DNA of 64,000 nt from Alteromonas hispanica (GTDB lineage: Bacteria; Pseudomonadota; Gammaproteobacteria; Enterobacterales; Alteromonadaceae), in contig NZ_JAAAWP010000007.1 in NCBI RefSeq assembly GCF_010500915.1, positions 124,001 through 188,000 of the forward strand, read 5' to 3'. A program made the translations under genes and the position numbers. Below are positions 27,636-37,422 of the stretch, piece by piece. The notes beneath the pieces are model-generated. The model was given only the letters and a program-made list of their open reading frames with translations, was not told where the DNA came from and made no database searches. Each line of letters starts with the position of its first letter. Position 1 is the first letter of the stretch.

Positions 27636-28640
27636 ATGCTTGATACTAAAATTGCCGATCCGGTTTTGTTACTTGTTGATGATGAACCTGCTAATTTGCG
27701 GGTTCTAAAGCAACTTCTATCTAGTCAATATCAATTAGTTTTTGCTCGTGATGGTCATGAGGCACTTGAGATTGCCTCATCTCGTAAGCCCGACCTCATT
27801 TTACTGGATGTCATGATGCCTGGAATGACGGGATTCGAGGTTTGTGAGTCACTTAAAAACAATGAAGTTACTGAACATATTCCTGTTATCTTTGTTACCG
27901 CTCTCAACGACGATATGGATGAAGCGAGGGGCTTTGAAGTTGGTGCAGTAGATTACATTACTAAACCTATATCACCTGCTGTGGTTAAAGCACGAGTAAA
28001 AACCCATTTAAGTTTGGTTCGTGCTGAGGCGCTTATGGAGAGTCGACTGCATGTGGTTCAGCGGCTTGGCCGCGCAGCTGAGTATAAAGACAACGAGACT
28101 GGCATGCACGTAATGCGTATGAGTCATTTCTCAAAAGAGTTAGCGTTGGCTTATGGGTTATCTGAAGAGCAAGCCACAACTTTACTCCATGCTGCTCCTA
28201 TGCACGATATAGGGAAAATAGGTATTGCTGATAGCATTATGCTCAAACCTGGAAAGCTGACGGATGAAGAATTTAAAGATATGCAGCGACATCCGGAGAT
28301 TGGGGCAGAAATTATTGGTGATTGCGGCGATTCATTACTTTTGAAGGTTGCCAAATCCGTTTCAATGACGCACCACGAAAAATGGGATGGCACGGGTTAT
28401 CCAAAAGGTTTGAAGGGGGAAGAGATTCCTATAGAGGGTCGCATCTGTGCGCTTGCTGATGTTTTCGATGCTTTAACAAGCAAAAGGCCTTATAAAGAGG
28501 CGTGGAGCATAGAAAAGGCGGTAGAGTTTATTCAAAGTCAGAAAGGCAAACACTTTGAACCAAAGCTTGTCGATCTTCTTATTGCAATGCTGCCAAAGAT
28601 TATTGAAATTAAAGAGACGTTTAAAGAAGAAGGGGAGTAA
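27636..28640 (+). CDS. HD-GYP response regulator (predicted c-di-GMP phosphodiesterase)
   Basis: This 334-residue RpfG-like protein has an N-terminal receiver with VDDE acidic residues, phospho-acceptor D58 (LLDVMMP) and conserved K110 (YITKP). The HD-GYP domain from about 140 has the metal-binding set: H158 region, HD at 190-191, H219, HHEKW at about 246-250 and GTGYP at 252-256. The active site looks intact, so it should hydrolyse c-di-GMP when phosphorylated. It is co-transcribed with the hybrid kinase upstream (12-base gap). The target behaviour (motility, biofilm, respiration) cannot be told. Confidence 0.93.
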   Translation: MLDTKIADPVLLLVDDEPANLRVLKQLLSSQYQLVFARDGHEALEIASSRKPDLILLDVMMPGMTGFEVCESLKNNEVTEHIPVIFVTALNDDMDEARGFEVGAVDYITKPISPAVVKARVKTHLSLVRAEALMESRLHVVQRLGRAAEYKDNETGMHVMRMSHFSKELALAYGLSEEQATTLLHAAPMHDIGKIGIADSIMLKPGKLTDEEFKDMQRHPEIGAEIIGDCGDSLLLKVAKSVSMTHHEKWDGTGYPKGLKGEEIPIEGRICALADVFDALTSKRPYKEAWSIEKAVEFIQSQKGKHFEPKLVDLLIAMLPKIIEIKETFKEEGE

Positions 28641-28696
28641 TACCACTTTGCATAGATACTTAGCCACACAGCGAGACTTAAAATGTTGTCCCGCTG

Positions 28697-28725
28697 TTGC
28701 TAAATGAGGCAGCTGCCAGTATAAT
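28697..28725 (+). promoter_or_regulatory. Strong sigma-70-type promoter upstream of rimP
   Basis: TTGCTA (28697-28702), a 17-base spacer and a perfect TATAAT (28720-28725) predict transcription from about 28732. No open reading frame starts just after it. It drives either a short RNA ending at 28902 or the leader of the rimP operon. The rpsO promoter in this window has the same TTGCTA and TATAAT elements. Confidence 0.65.
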
Positions 28726-28731
28726 GCTTGA

Positions 28732-28902
28732 ATTAAGTAATAAGAGCGGGCTCCCTCAAATTTTCAGGAAAGTAACGCACTTATTCATAGTAAGCTATCA
28801 CCTAACGGTGTTTTTACCTACATAGATGTCGCTTTCTAAGACGTTATGTATGGGTTCAGAATTACAACAAAAAGCCCCGCTAGTCCGGGGCTTTTTGTTG
28901 TA
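28732..28902 (+). ncRNA. Candidate small RNA or attenuated leader upstream of rimP
   Basis: About 170 bases lie between a strong promoter and a strong terminator with no plausible coding frame. A small hairpin, CACC-TAAC-GGTG followed by five T (28799-28815), lies inside and could be an early stop. I do not recognise a known RNA: it does not resemble 6S RNA or a tRNA. Either an independent sRNA or an attenuator leader of rimP-nusA-infB would explain it. Confidence 0.4.
28863..28902 (+). terminator. Perfect 17-bp-stem terminator upstream of rimP
   Basis: The bases from 28863 to 28879 pair without mismatch with 28886-28902 around the loop CTAGTC. The GC-rich core (GCCCCG/CGGGGC) is next to a five-T run. 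It stands 220 bases after the HD-GYP stop, so it can end that transcript or the RNA from 28732. Two weaker hairpins follow before rimP: 28909-28933 with a TTCG loop, and GGGC-TTTAT-GCCC with eight T at about 28945-28966. Confidence 0.85.
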
Positions 28903-28981
28903 TTAAAACCTAGAGAAATTCGTTTTTCTTAGGTGATGACAGGTGGGCTTTATGCCCTTTTTTTGTTTTTGGAGGTTTGGA

Positions 28982-29440
28982 TTGGCAAAACTTGAAGATA
29001 AGCTGACCGAAATGCTTAACCCTGGTGTTGAGGCCTTGGGTTTTGAATTGGTTGGTGTCGAGTTTGTACGTGCGGGGAAACATTCGATTCTTCGCGTTTT
29101 TATTGATCACGAAAACGGTATAACCGTAGATGATTGTGCAGATGTTAGTCATCAAGTGAGCGCAATATTAGACGTAGAAGATCCGATCAGCACCGAATAT
29201 AACTTAGAAGTGTCATCACCGGGAATGGATAGACCGCTTTTCAAGGAAAAGCACTATCAAGATTCTGTAGGTGAAGTAATTCAAGTTCGTTTGTCTATGC
29301 CAATGGATGACAGACGTAATTTCAAAGGCAAATTACTTGCGTGCGAAGACGGCATAGTAAGTATTGAAGTGGATGGCCAGCAGTTCCAGTTAGCTGTGGC
29401 GAATATCGAAAAAGGTAACGTTGTTCCCACGTTCGATTAA
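28982..29440 (+). CDS. rimP: Ribosome maturation factor RimP
   Basis: RimP binds the 30S subunit during assembly of its head domain. The protein of 152 residues has the usual length and the N-terminal (AKLEDKLTEMLNPGVEALGFELVGVEFVR-type) and C-terminal SH3-like domains. The start is a TTG at 28982: GGAGG lies six bases before it and it gives the normal RimP N-terminus. An upstream in-frame start at 28943 would fall inside a hairpin and add an odd Phe-rich extension. It is the first gene of the rimP-nusA-infB operon, with a structured leader that suggests regulation by termination. Confidence 0.94.
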   Translation: MAKLEDKLTEMLNPGVEALGFELVGVEFVRAGKHSILRVFIDHENGITVDDCADVSHQVSAILDVEDPISTEYNLEVSSPGMDRPLFKEKHYQDSVGEVIQVRLSMPMDDRRNFKGKLLACEDGIVSIEVDGQQFQLAVANIEKGNVVPTFD

Positions 29441-29485
29441 CGGAACAGCTCTGCTTTCATCGAAGAAAGCAAAAGTGAGGCGAAA

Positions 29486-30982
29486 ATGAATAAAGAAATT
29501 TTGTTAGTGGCGGAAGCCGTTTCAAATGAAAAACAAGTGCCTAGAGAAAAGATTTTTGAAGCGCTGGAGTTCGCAATTGCAAGCGCAACAAAAAAGAAAA
29601 ACGAAGGCGAAATTGAAGTTCGTGTAAGCATTGACAGAACGTCAGGCGACTTCGATACATTTAGACGCTGGCTAGTCATTCCTGATGATCAAGAACAGGA
29701 AAATCCGTATGCCGAAATTACGATTTCTGCGGCGCAGATTGACGAGCCGGAAATTGAACTTGGTGAATTTGTTGAAGAACAAATCGAATCCATTAAGTTC
29801 GACCGCATAACAACGCAAACGGCGAAACAAGTTATCGTACAAAAAGTTCGCGAGGCAGAACGTCAGCAAATGATTGCTGAGTACGAAGATAGAGTCGGCG
29901 AGTTGGTAACGGGTACAGTTAAGAAAGTTAACCGCGACAATATCATTATTGACCTAGGTAATAACGCAGAAGGTGTTATCTACCGTGACGATATGCTCCC
30001 AAGAGAGACATTCCGTCCAGGAGATAGAGTGCGTGGTCTACTTTATGTTATTCGTCCTGAGGCTCGTGGTGCACAGTTATTTATCAGCCGTACGCACCCA
30101 GATATGCTTGTTGAGTTGTTTAGACTAGAAGTTCCAGAAATTGCGGAAGAGACTTTAGAAATAAAGTCTGCGGCACGAGATCCAGGTTCACGCGCGAAGA
30201 TTGCCGTTAAGACTAACGACAAGCGTTTAGACCCAGTAGGTGCCTGTGTTGGTATGCGTGGTTCACGCGTACAAGCAGTATCTGGTGAATTAGGCGGTGA
30301 GCGTGTTGATATTGTGCTTTGGGATGAAAACCCAGCTCAATTTGTTATCAATGCCATGGCACCAGCAGAGGTTGCATCGATTGTTGTTGATGAAGATAAC
30401 AATACGATGGATGTGGCGGTTGAGGCTGATAACCTTGCGCAAGCAATTGGAAGAAGCGGCCAAAACGTACGCCTAGCCAGCCAATTAAGTGGCTGGGAGC
30501 TTAACGTGATGACGGTTGACGATCTCAACAAGAAGCACGAAGAAGAAAATGCGAAGGTACTTAACCTATTCACAACTGGATTGGATATTGACGAAGATTT
30601 TGCGTTAGTACTTGTCGATGAAGGCTTTACCACACTAGAAGAGGTAGCCTACGTTCCAGTGAGTGAACTTTTAGCGGTTGAAGGATTAGACGAAGACACC
30701 GTTGAAGAATTGCGCACAAGAGCGCGTGCCTTCCTAACAACGCGAGCACTTGCAGACGAAGAGTCTCTTGAAGGTGCAGAACCAACAGAAGCCTTATTAA
30801 ATCTTGAAGGTATGAGTAAACACGTGGCTTATGTGTTGGCCAGCCGCGGTATTACCGACCTAGAAGAGTTAGCAGAACAAGGTACCGATGATATCAATGA
30901 TATCGATGAACTTAACGATGAGTCGGCGGGTGCATTAATCATGGCTGCTCGAAATATCGTTTGGTTCAGTGAAGAAGAGTAA
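29486..30982 (+). CDS. nusA: Transcription termination/antitermination factor NusA
   Basis: NusA binds RNA polymerase and nascent RNA and tunes pausing, termination and antitermination. The 498-residue protein has the N-terminal polymerase-binding domain, an S1 domain ([20 protein letters not shown]), KH1 and KH2 ([15 protein letters not shown] and [13 protein letters not shown]) and two C-terminal acidic repeats, as in E. coli. It lies 45 bases after rimP and 24 before infB. In E. coli NusA represses its own operon through upstream terminators. The hairpins before rimP here would fit such control. Confidence 0.97.
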   Translation: MNKEILLVAEAVSNEKQVPREKIFEALEFAIASATKKKNEGEIEVRVSIDRTSGDFDTFRRWLVIPDDQEQENPYAEITISAAQIDEPEIELGEFVEEQIESIKFDRITTQTAKQVIVQKVREAERQQMIAEYEDRVGELVTGTVKKVNRDNIIIDLGNNAEGVIYRDDMLPRETFRPGDRVRGLLYVIRPEARGAQLFISRTHPDMLVELFRLEVPEIAEETLEIKSAARDPGSRAKIAVKTNDKRLDPVGACVGMRGSRVQAVSGELGGERVDIVLWDENPAQFVINAMAPAEVASIVVDEDNNTMDVAVEADNLAQAIGRSGQNVRLASQLSGWELNVMTVDDLNKKHEEENAKVLNLFTTGLDIDEDFALVLVDEGFTTLEEVAYVPVSELLAVEGLDEDTVEELRTRARAFLTTRALADEESLEGAEPTEALLNLEGMSKHVAYVLASRGITDLEELAEQGTDDINDIDELNDESAGALIMAARNIVWFSEEE

Positions 30983-31006
30983 GGTCAACAGGGGGATAAT
31001 TACGTA

Positions 31007-33589
31007 ATGGCAGATGTATCTATAGAAAAGCTCGCCAGCGACATTGGTACGACCGTTGACCGATTGGTTGGCCAATTTAAAGACGCGGGTATTGTTAAAA
31101 GTGCCGGCGCTCAAATTAACGAAGAAGAGAAACAAAAACTGTTGGATCATTTAAGTAAGCAACACGGTAGCTCCGCAGAGCCCACGCGCATGACATTAAA
31201 GCGCAAGACGACCAGTACACTAAGCGTTGGAAAGTCGAAAGAAGTAAAAGTTGAAGTACGCAAAAAACGTACTTACATAAAACGTACTGACATTGAAGAA
31301 GAAGCGAAGCGTCAGGAAGAAGAACGTCTGAAGCGCGAGGCTGAAGAAAAAGCGGCTGCAGAAGCGAAGAAAGCAGCAGAAGAGAAAGCGCGAAAAGCCG
31401 CAGAAGCAAAGAAAGCGGCTGATGAAGAGCGTGCTCGTCGAGCGGAACAAGCGAAGAAAGAAGCTGAAGCGCGTAAGAAGAACGAGCCTGAGTTATCTGA
31501 AGCTGAAAAAGCTAAGCAAGAAGAAGCGCGCCAAGAAGAAGAGCGTTTGCGTAAGGCTCAAGAAGAAGAGTCTCAGAAAAAGCTTGAAGAAGATGCTAAG
31601 AAAGCAGCTGAAGAAGCGCGTAAGCTAGCTGAAGAAAATGAGCGTCGCTGGAAGGAAGAAGAAGAGCGTCGCAAGAAAGCTGAGGCCGAAGAAGTTCACT
31701 TGCACTCAAATCGTTATGCTCAAGAAGCAGAAGACGAAGAAGACATGCAAGTAGAGCGCTCGTCACGCCGTCGTCGCAAGTCTAAAAAGCATGCTGGCGA
31801 ACATCTTAAGCAAGGCTTTAACAAGCCAGCACAACCTGTGGAGCGCGTAGTTAAACTTGGCGCAACCATTACGGTTGGTGAGTTAGCGAGCAAACTTGCA
31901 ATAAAATCTAACGAAGTTATCAAAGCCATGATGAAAATGGGTGAGATGGCTACAATTAACCAAGTACTTGACCAAGATACAGCAGTTCTCGTTGTTGAAG
32001 AAATGGGTCACAAGTACGAGCTAGTTAACGACAATGCGTTAGAAGATGAATTACTAGCAGAAGGCATGGACGGGGTTAAAACCACTCGTGCTCCAGTAGT
32101 GACTATCATGGGTCACGTTGACCATGGTAAAACATCATTACTCGATTTCATTCGTCGTGCGAAAGTTGCTGACGGAGAAGCAGGTGGTATTACTCAGCAT
32201 ATCGGTGCATACAAAGTAGAAACTGATAACGGCGAGATTACGTTCCTTGATACACCAGGACACGCGGCATTTACAGCAATGCGTGCACGTGGTGCAACTG
32301 CTACTGATATTGTTATCTTGGTTGTTGCTGCAGATGACGGCGTTATGCCGCAAACAAAAGAAGCGGTTCAGCATGCTAAAGCGGCTGGCGTACCTTTGAT
32401 TGTTGCAGTGAACAAAATGGATAAAGAGTCTGCAGACCCTGATCGCGTTAAGAGCGAACTTCTGCAACTTGAAGTTATTCCTGAAGAATACGGCGGTGAT
32501 CACCAGTTCTGTAACGTATCAGCGAAAACTGGTATGGGTGTTGAAGAGTTACTAGAAGCCATCGTGCTTCAAGCAGAACTACTTGACCTGAAAGCAGTGC
32601 CAGAAGGTCCATGTCGCGGTATCGTTATTGAATCACGTCTAGATAAGGGCCGTGGTCCTGTTGCGTCTGTATTGGTTCAAGAAGGCCAACTTCGCCCAGG
32701 TGATATTTTGCTATGTGGTGAAGAGTACGGTCGTGTTCGTGCAATGCGCGACGAAAACGCCAAGGAAATGAAATTTGCTGGTCCATCAACACCGGTGGAA
32801 GTACTCGGTTTATCTGGTGTACCGGTTGCTGGTGAAGATGCAGCGGTCGTTCAAGACGAGCGTAAAGCTCGTGAAGTAGCGGCCAAGCGTCATCAGAAGA
32901 AACGTGAGCTTAAACTAGCACGTCAGCAAAAAGCGAAACTTGAAAACATGTTTGCGAACATGGCATCAGGGGACGTGAGCGAATTGAACATCGTACTTAA
33001 AGCTGATGTACAGGGCTCTGTCGAAGCGATTGCTGAATCACTGATTAAACTTTCTACATCAGAAGTAAAAGTGAATATCGTTGGTAGCGGCGTTGGTGGT
33101 ATTACTGAAACTGACGCTACACTTGCAGCGGCATCTGGTGCAATTGTTGTTGGCTTTAACGTTCGTGCCGATGCATCTGCCCGTAAAGTGCTAGAAGCGG
33201 AAGAAATTGATTTGCGCTACTACAGCGTAATCTACAGTCTTATCGACGAAGTGAAAGCGGCCATGAGCGGTATGCTTGCACCTGAGTTCAAACAAGAAAT
33301 TATTGGTTTGGCTGAAGTGCGCGACGTATTCAAATCGCCTAAGTTGGGTGCGATTGCCGGTTGTATGGTTACCGAAGGTAACATCAAGCGCAGCAATCCA
33401 ATCCGCGTTCTACGTGATAACGTCGTGATATACGAAGGCGAACTAGAATCGCTACGTCGCTTTAAAGATGACGTCCAAGAAGTTCGTAACGGCATGGAAT
33501 GTGGTATCGGCGTGAAAAACTACAACGATGTGAAAGTAGGTGACCAAATTGAGGTCTTCGAAGTCGTTGAGGTTAAACGCGAAATTTAA
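31007..33589 (+). CDS. infB: Translation initiation factor IF-2
   Basis: IF-2 is the GTPase that places initiator fMet-tRNA in the ribosomal P site. The 860-residue protein has an N-terminal IF2_N domain, and a very Ala/Glu/Lys/Arg-rich helical linker (about 90-230). A second IF2_N-type domain follows, then the G domain with GHVDHGKT (about 369-376), DTPGH and NKMD. The C-terminal domains bind fMet-tRNA. Internal starts making shorter forms are known in enterobacteria but cannot be located with confidence here. The site GGGGGA lies about ten bases before the ATG. Confidence 0.98.
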   Translation: MADVSIEKLASDIGTTVDRLVGQFKDAGIVKSAGAQINEEEKQKLLDHLSKQHGSSAEPTRMTLKRKTTSTLSVGKSKEVKVEVRKKRTYIKRTDIEEEAKRQEEERLKREAEEKAAAEAKKAAEEKARKAAEAKKAADEERARRAEQAKKEAEARKKNEPELSEAEKAKQEEARQEEERLRKAQEEESQKKLEEDAKKAAEEARKLAEENERRWKEEEERRKKAEAEEVHLHSNRYAQEAEDEEDMQVERSSRRRRKSKKHAGEHLKQGFNKPAQPVERVVKLGATITVGELASKLAIKSNEVIKAMMKMGEMATINQVLDQDTAVLVVEEMGHKYELVNDNALEDELLAEGMDGVKTTRAPVVTIMGHVDHGKTSLLDFIRRAKVADGEAGGITQHIGAYKVETDNGEITFLDTPGHAAFTAMRARGATATDIVILVVAADDGVMPQTKEAVQHAKAAGVPLIVAVNKMDKESADPDRVKSELLQLEVIPEEYGGDHQFCNVSAKTGMGVEELLEAIVLQAELLDLKAVPEGPCRGIVIESRLDKGRGPVASVLVQEGQLRPGDILLCGEEYGRVRAMRDENAKEMKFAGPSTPVEVLGLSGVPVAGEDAAVVQDERKAREVAAKRHQKKRELKLARQQKAKLENMFANMASGDVSELNIVLKADVQGSVEAIAESLIKLSTSEVKVNIVGSGVGGITETDATLAAASGAIVVGFNVRADASARKVLEAEEIDLRYYSVIYSLIDEVKAAMSGMLAPEFKQEIIGLAEVRDVFKSPKLGAIAGCMVTEGNIKRSNPIRVLRDNVVIYEGELESLRRFKDDVQEVRNGMECGIGVKNYNDVKVGDQIEVFEVVEVKREI

Positions 33590-33612
33590 TTGCCTGTTCT
33601 AATTGGCATTTA

Positions 33613-33642
33613 AAAAGCGGGGGCCGAGTGCTCCCGCTTTTG
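33613..33642 (+). terminator. Intra-operon hairpin between infB and rbfA
   Basis: AAAAGCGGG (33613-33621) pairs with CCCGCTTTT (33633-33641) around an 11-base loop. It lies 23 bases after infB and 38 before rbfA, so it may lower expression of rbfA-truB relative to infB or stabilise the upstream mRNA. Confidence 0.6.
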
Positions 33643-33679
33643 TCTATACGCTATTTATAATTAGGTTAAGGAGTTTACA

Positions 33680-34081
33680 ATGGCTCGTGAATTTTCACGT
33701 ACCGATAGGGTTGCTCAGCAAGTTCATAAAGAAGTAGCGAGTATCCTTCAAAACGAATACAAACACAGAGTAGGCGACATGCCGCTTATTACGGTGTCTG
33801 AAGTTGAGGTGTCACGAGATTTAGCTCATGCAAAAATCTACGTCACTATTTACAACAGCACTGAAGAAGAAGGTAAAGCACAGGTTAAGCAACTTAAAGA
33901 ATTAAAAGGCTTCATTCGCAGCATTTTAGCTAAGCGCTTACGCATGCGTTCTGTGCCTGATCTTCACTTCTTTGAAGATAAGTCGATTATCGAAGGTATG
34001 CGCATTTCAAATTTGGTCTCACAGACCATTGCTACCGATGAGTCAAAGCGCGACCTTGATGACGAACAAGAGTCGGAGTAA
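33680..34081 (+). CDS. rbfA: 30S ribosome-binding factor RbfA
   Basis: RbfA is a KH-fold factor needed for late maturation of the 30S subunit and for cold adaptation. The 133-residue protein has normal length, with the N-terminal REFSRTDRVAQQVHKEVA and the central DLAHAKIYVTIY strand. AAGGAG precedes the ATG. Its TAA stop is followed at once by the truB ATG, so the two are translated in tandem. Confidence 0.96.
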   Translation: MAREFSRTDRVAQQVHKEVASILQNEYKHRVGDMPLITVSEVEVSRDLAHAKIYVTIYNSTEEEGKAQVKQLKELKGFIRSILAKRLRMRSVPDLHFFEDKSIIEGMRISNLVSQTIATDESKRDLDDEQESE

Positions 34082-35053
34082 ATGGCAAGACGACGTAAAG
34101 GCCGTGATATTAACGGCATAGTATTACTTGATAAGCCGCTGGGCGGGTCATCTAACCAGCTGCTTCAAAAGGTTAGATGGCTGTATAAAGCGGTGAAAGC
34201 AGGGCACACCGGGGCACTAGACCCTCTAGCTAGCGGTATGTTGCCATTGTGTCTAGGCGAAGCAACTAAGTTTTCTCAGTTCCTACTCGACGCCGAAAAA
34301 ACCTATGAAGTCACTGCTAAGCTTGGTGTTCGCACCACCACTTCAGATGCCGATGGTGAGGTAGTAGAAGAAAAGCCCGTTGACGTTACTGATGCACAGG
34401 TAAACGAAGCTTGCCTCGCCTTTTTAGGAAAAAGTAAGCAAATTCCTTCCATGTTTTCAGCGCTTAAGCATCAAGGAAAACCGCTTTATCACTACGCCCG
34501 TCAGGGTATAGAAATAGAGCGAGAACCCCGCGATATAGAAGTTTATGAGCTAGAGGTTTTACGCATCGAATTGCCTTACGTGGATATGCGGATAAAGTGC
34601 AGCAAAGGAACCTACATACGTTCTATTGTTGACGACTTAGGTCAAAACTTGGGTTGCGGCGCGTATGTAACACGTCTGCATCGCACCGAGGTTGCAGATT
34701 ATCCGACGGATAAAATGGTGTCACTAGATACCCTTATCAGCACGCAAGAATCACTTGCTGAGGGCGATTTTGCAGCCCTAGACGCTTTTCTCATACCTAT
34801 GGATACGGCTGTAAGCCGCTTGCCTCGCGTCGTGATTAATGATGAAGAGCGCAGTCGCTTTGACCATGGACAAAGCGTTAAAGGGGTATGTGAAGCAGAG
34901 CTTATCGCTGGAGTTTCCTATCGCGTTTATCATCAGCAGGCAGACGACTGTTTGTTTTTAGGCGTAGGTGAGGGGGTAAAAGACCCAAGAGATCAGGGGC
35001 AGCCAAAGGACGAAATCTTTGTTAATCCCAAGCGACGCGTGGTTTATTCGTAA
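34082..35053 (+). CDS. truB: tRNA pseudouridine-55 synthase
   Basis: TruB makes pseudouridine 55 in the T loop of tRNAs. The 323-residue protein has [12 protein letters not shown] with catalytic D47, the RNA-contact motif in [15 protein letters not shown], and a C-terminal PUA-like extension. There is no gap after rbfA. A separate promoter for rpsO follows its stop. Confidence 0.96.
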   Translation: MARRRKGRDINGIVLLDKPLGGSSNQLLQKVRWLYKAVKAGHTGALDPLASGMLPLCLGEATKFSQFLLDAEKTYEVTAKLGVRTTTSDADGEVVEEKPVDVTDAQVNEACLAFLGKSKQIPSMFSALKHQGKPLYHYARQGIEIEREPRDIEVYELEVLRIELPYVDMRIKCSKGTYIRSIVDDLGQNLGCGAYVTRLHRTEVADYPTDKMVSLDTLISTQESLAEGDFAALDAFLIPMDTAVSRLPRVVINDEERSRFDHGQSVKGVCEAELIAGVSYRVYHQQADDCLFLGVGEGVKDPRDQGQPKDEIFVNPKRRVVYS

Positions 35054-35079
35054 ATTGGCCAAATTACTGCGTTCGACCC

Positions 35080-35107
35080 TTGCTAACTGAGCAAACGTCA
35101 TTATAAT
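35080..35107 (+). promoter_or_regulatory. Promoter of rpsO
   Basis: TTGCTA (35080-35085), a 16-base spacer and TATAAT (35102-35107) lie about 60 bases upstream of the rpsO start. The leader between could hold the S15 autoregulatory fold known in E. coli, but I could not establish one by eye. Confidence 0.65.
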
Positions 35108-35167
35108 ACGCGCTTCATTCCGTTCTGCTGAATTAGTGATCGGCGGGACATAATTTAGGAGAATGTT

Positions 35168-35437
35168 ATGTCACTAACTAAAGAACAAACTGCAAAAATC
35201 ATTGCTGAGTACGGCGTTAAAGAAGGCGACACTGGTTCACCAGAAGTTCAAGTAGCTTTGCTTACTCACAACATCAACAAGCTTCAAGGTCACTTTGCTG
35301 ATCATAAGAAAGATCACCACTCACGTCGTGGTCTTCTTCGTATGGTTAGCCAGCGTCGTAAGCTTCTAGACTACCTTAAAGGCAAGAACGCTCAGCGTTA
35401 CCTTGACCTTATCAAGCGTCTAGGCCTTCGTCGATAA
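35168..35437 (+). CDS. rpsO: Small ribosomal subunit protein uS15
   Basis: S15 binds 16S rRNA helices h20-h22 early in 30S assembly. The 89-residue protein has the standard length and the motifs [13 protein letters not shown] and [26 protein letters not shown] precedes the ATG. A strong terminator follows and the next gene is on the other strand, so pnp, which follows rpsO in many proteobacteria, is not linked here. Confidence 0.98.
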   Translation: MSLTKEQTAKIIAEYGVKEGDTGSPEVQVALLTHNINKLQGHFADHKKDHHSRRGLLRMVSQRRKLLDYLKGKNAQRYLDLIKRLGLRR

Positions 35438-35452
35438 GACTTGGGTTAAACG

Positions 35453-35480
35453 AAAAAAGCGTCCTCTGGACGCTTTTTTT
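35453..35480 (+). terminator. Rho-independent terminator of rpsO
   Basis: AAAAAAGCGTCC (35453-35464) pairs with GGACGCTTTTTT around TCT and continues into the T-run. It lies 15 bases past the rpsO stop. Confidence 0.92.
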
Positions 35481-35603
35481 GTGCCTTGAATTTGCCGACG
35501 TTTAATACAGGGGTAGAGTGCACTTAGTCGCACAATGCACTCGGCCGGAAAATGAACGAAAGAAGAGCGAGGTCACGCCTCGAACTCATCTGGTACCAAG
35601 GCT

Positions 35604-36350
35604 TTATTTCTCTTGCGATGTTTTTGTTGAGTGTTTTACCGCATTATTTAGCGTTGTTAGTTCGCGAGCCGTAAGTTCTCGCCATTGCCCAGGACGAAGG
35701 TTACTCAACGCTAAGTGCATAATTCTTGTGCGCTTTAACTTTGTTACTTCATAACCCAAAAATTCACACATTCTGCGAATTTGTCTATTTAAGCCCTGAG
35801 TTAAGATAATTGTGAATTTATTTCTACCGGTTTGCTTTACGGTACATGGTTTTGTGACAGTACCTAGAATAGGCACACCACGGGCCATTTTGTTTAAGAA
35901 TTTATCGCTAACAGGCTGGTCTACAGTAACTTCGTACTCTTTATCGTGGGCATTTTCAGCGCGCAATATTTTATTCACAATATCACCGTCGCTGGTTAAG
36001 ATAATAAGCCCTTCTGATGGTTTATCTAGGCGACCAACAGGGAAAATACGCTCTTTGTGACCAATGGCATCAATGATGTTTCCTCTAACATGACGTTCGG
36101 TGGTACACGTAATACCTATGGGTTTGTTGTAAACAATGTAGACCCGATCAGACTTGTCTTTTGCCACAGCGCCAATACGTGTTCCATCAACTTCAACGGT
36201 GTCGTTAGGGGCAACTTTGGTGCCCAGTTCAGGCACTTTACCGTTAATAGTGACCCTATTTTGCTCAATCAGTTTGTCTGCTTCTCGACGAGAGCAGAGC
36301 CCGGTATCGCTAATAAATTTATTTAAGCGTTTAAGCGTCTGCTCGCTCAT
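35604..36350 (-). CDS. rluF: 23S rRNA pseudouridine synthase RluF
   Basis: RluF modifies U2604 of 23S rRNA. The 248-residue protein has an N-terminal S4-like RNA-binding domain (RLNKFISDTGLCSRREAD) and the RsuA/RluB/E/F catalytic motif GRLDKPSEGL with D109. The stretches YNKPIGITCTTE, ARGVPILGTVTKPC and QGLNRQIRRMCEFLGYEV are close to E. coli RluF rather than RluB or RluE. It is on the minus strand, 26 bases downstream of a coiled-coil membrane protein. Confidence 0.9.
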   Translation of the reverse strand: MSEQTLKRLNKFISDTGLCSRREADKLIEQNRVTINGKVPELGTKVAPNDTVEVDGTRIGAVAKDKSDRVYIVYNKPIGITCTTERHVRGNIIDAIGHKERIFPVGRLDKPSEGLIILTSDGDIVNKILRAENAHDKEYEVTVDQPVSDKFLNKMARGVPILGTVTKPCTVKQTGRNKFTIILTQGLNRQIRRMCEFLGYEVTKLKRTRIMHLALSNLRPGQWRELTARELTTLNNAVKHSTKTSQEK

Positions 36351-36376
36351 TTAACTAACTTTCCTTTGCTTTTATA

Positions 36377-37192
36377 TTAGCCTGCGTTAGGAGCTGCTGC
36401 TGAGCTTGAACCCACATTTGGTGTAGAGCTTGTGGTATTAGCGCTACCACCAGAGACCACTTTAGTTGCAATCTCTCTAATTTCGTCTTCAAGATTATTA
36501 ATTCTGCCAGACAGGGAAGCGTTGCGCTTTTCAAGCACAGACAGTGTATCCGTTAAGTTTTTTACCTGCTGTTGGGCGCTAGCCTTTTCTTCTGATGTCT
36601 GTTCTAACCGAACATTAACTGCAAGTAGCTCGTCGGCCACCGAGGCTAACTGGTTTTTTAACGAGCCTAATGTGGCAGACTGTGCGTCAACGTCTTCAGA
36701 TACCGCGTTGATATCTTTGTTAACACTGGTTTGCACTTTTCCAACACGTTCGCCTAAATCTGCAATTTCTTTTTGATTACGACGCCACGCAGAAGCCCAA
36801 AGCTTATCCATCTGCTCCCAAAGTTCACTGGTTTTATCATTTAACTCATTCACTTTAACTTGAAGCGCAACGGTAGATTCGCCCATCTCTTCGCCCGTAG
36901 CGGATAGCTTATTCTCAAGAGACATAATTCGTTGTTCTGCTCTTTCGGCTATATTTTTTTGTTGTTCTAATAAGGTGAACAAGTAATAGCAACCGCCACA
37001 TGCTGCTAGCGCAATAAGTGCAATCAGGGTTATCCACAGCCCGTTGCCGCCAGAATTCGATGAAGGAGCTGAAGAAGAGGTGGGTGCTGATGTTGGACCA
37101 GAAGAAGGTTGTCGCTTAGTTTGATAATCGCGACGGTCCTCATCATCTAACCGGATAGTTGGAAATTCATCATTCTTAGAGTTGTTAGACAT
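36377..37192 (-). CDS. Membrane-anchored coiled-coil protein of unknown function
   Basis: I do not recognise a characterised family. The 271-residue protein has a polar, Ser/Pro-rich cytoplasmic N-terminus (1-51), one transmembrane helix (about 52-73) and a long coiled coil (about 76-250) probably in the periplasm. A short Ser/Ala tail follows. This layout recalls scaffold or cell-envelope proteins. It lies just upstream of rluF on the same strand, which may be chance. Confidence 0.8.
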   Translation of the reverse strand: MSNNSKNDEFPTIRLDDEDRRDYQTKRQPSSGPTSAPTSSSAPSSNSGGNGLWITLIALIALAACGGCYYLFTLLEQQKNIAERAEQRIMSLENKLSATGEEMGESTVALQVKVNELNDKTSELWEQMDKLWASAWRRNQKEIADLGERVGKVQTSVNKDINAVSEDVDAQSATLGSLKNQLASVADELLAVNVRLEQTSEEKASAQQQVKNLTDTLSVLEKRNASLSGRINNLEDEIREIATKVVSGGSANTTSSTPNVGSSSAAAPNAG

Positions 37193-37240
37193 AATTTAAT
37201 TACATTCTCATACTGATTGTTTTTTGGCACCTAGGCCAAA

Positions 37241-37273
37241 CCTAACCCAATAAACTACCTAACCCAATAAACT
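37241..37273. repeat. Tandem 16-base duplication
   Basis: CCTAACCCAATAAACT occurs at 37241-37256 and again at 37258-37273, separated by one A. It lies in the intergenic region upstream of the coiled-coil gene and has no known function. Confidence 0.8.
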
Positions 37274-37378
37274 GGGGTGCCGTATAGGTCAACACGTTGT
37301 TGGCATGTTATCGCTAATTTAAAAAAATTGCCATGGCTTATGGGGTTAACAGCTTTATAAGAAAAGAAATCTAAGACT

Positions 37379-37400
37379 GGCGAGCAATCCCTTGCTCGCC
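37379..37400 (-). terminator. Terminator-like hairpin after the GNAT-nitrilase gene
   Basis: GGCGAGCA (37379-37386) pairs perfectly with TGCTCGCC (37393-37400) around six bases. It stands 23 bases past the stop of the minus-strand gene. The downstream sequence on that strand is T-rich but lacks an immediate run. Confidence 0.6.
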
Positions 37401-37422
37401 CTACGAGAACTGTAGTGTGAGA

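Noticed and set aside
28732..28902. 6S RNA or a degenerate tRNA gene
   Set aside because: No cloverleaf, no T-loop motif, and no long central-bubble hairpin typical of 6S RNA could be seen.
31300..31720. Low-complexity Lys/Glu/Ala region as an inserted repeat element
   Set aside because: It is the normal variable helical linker of IF-2 in this group of bacteria.
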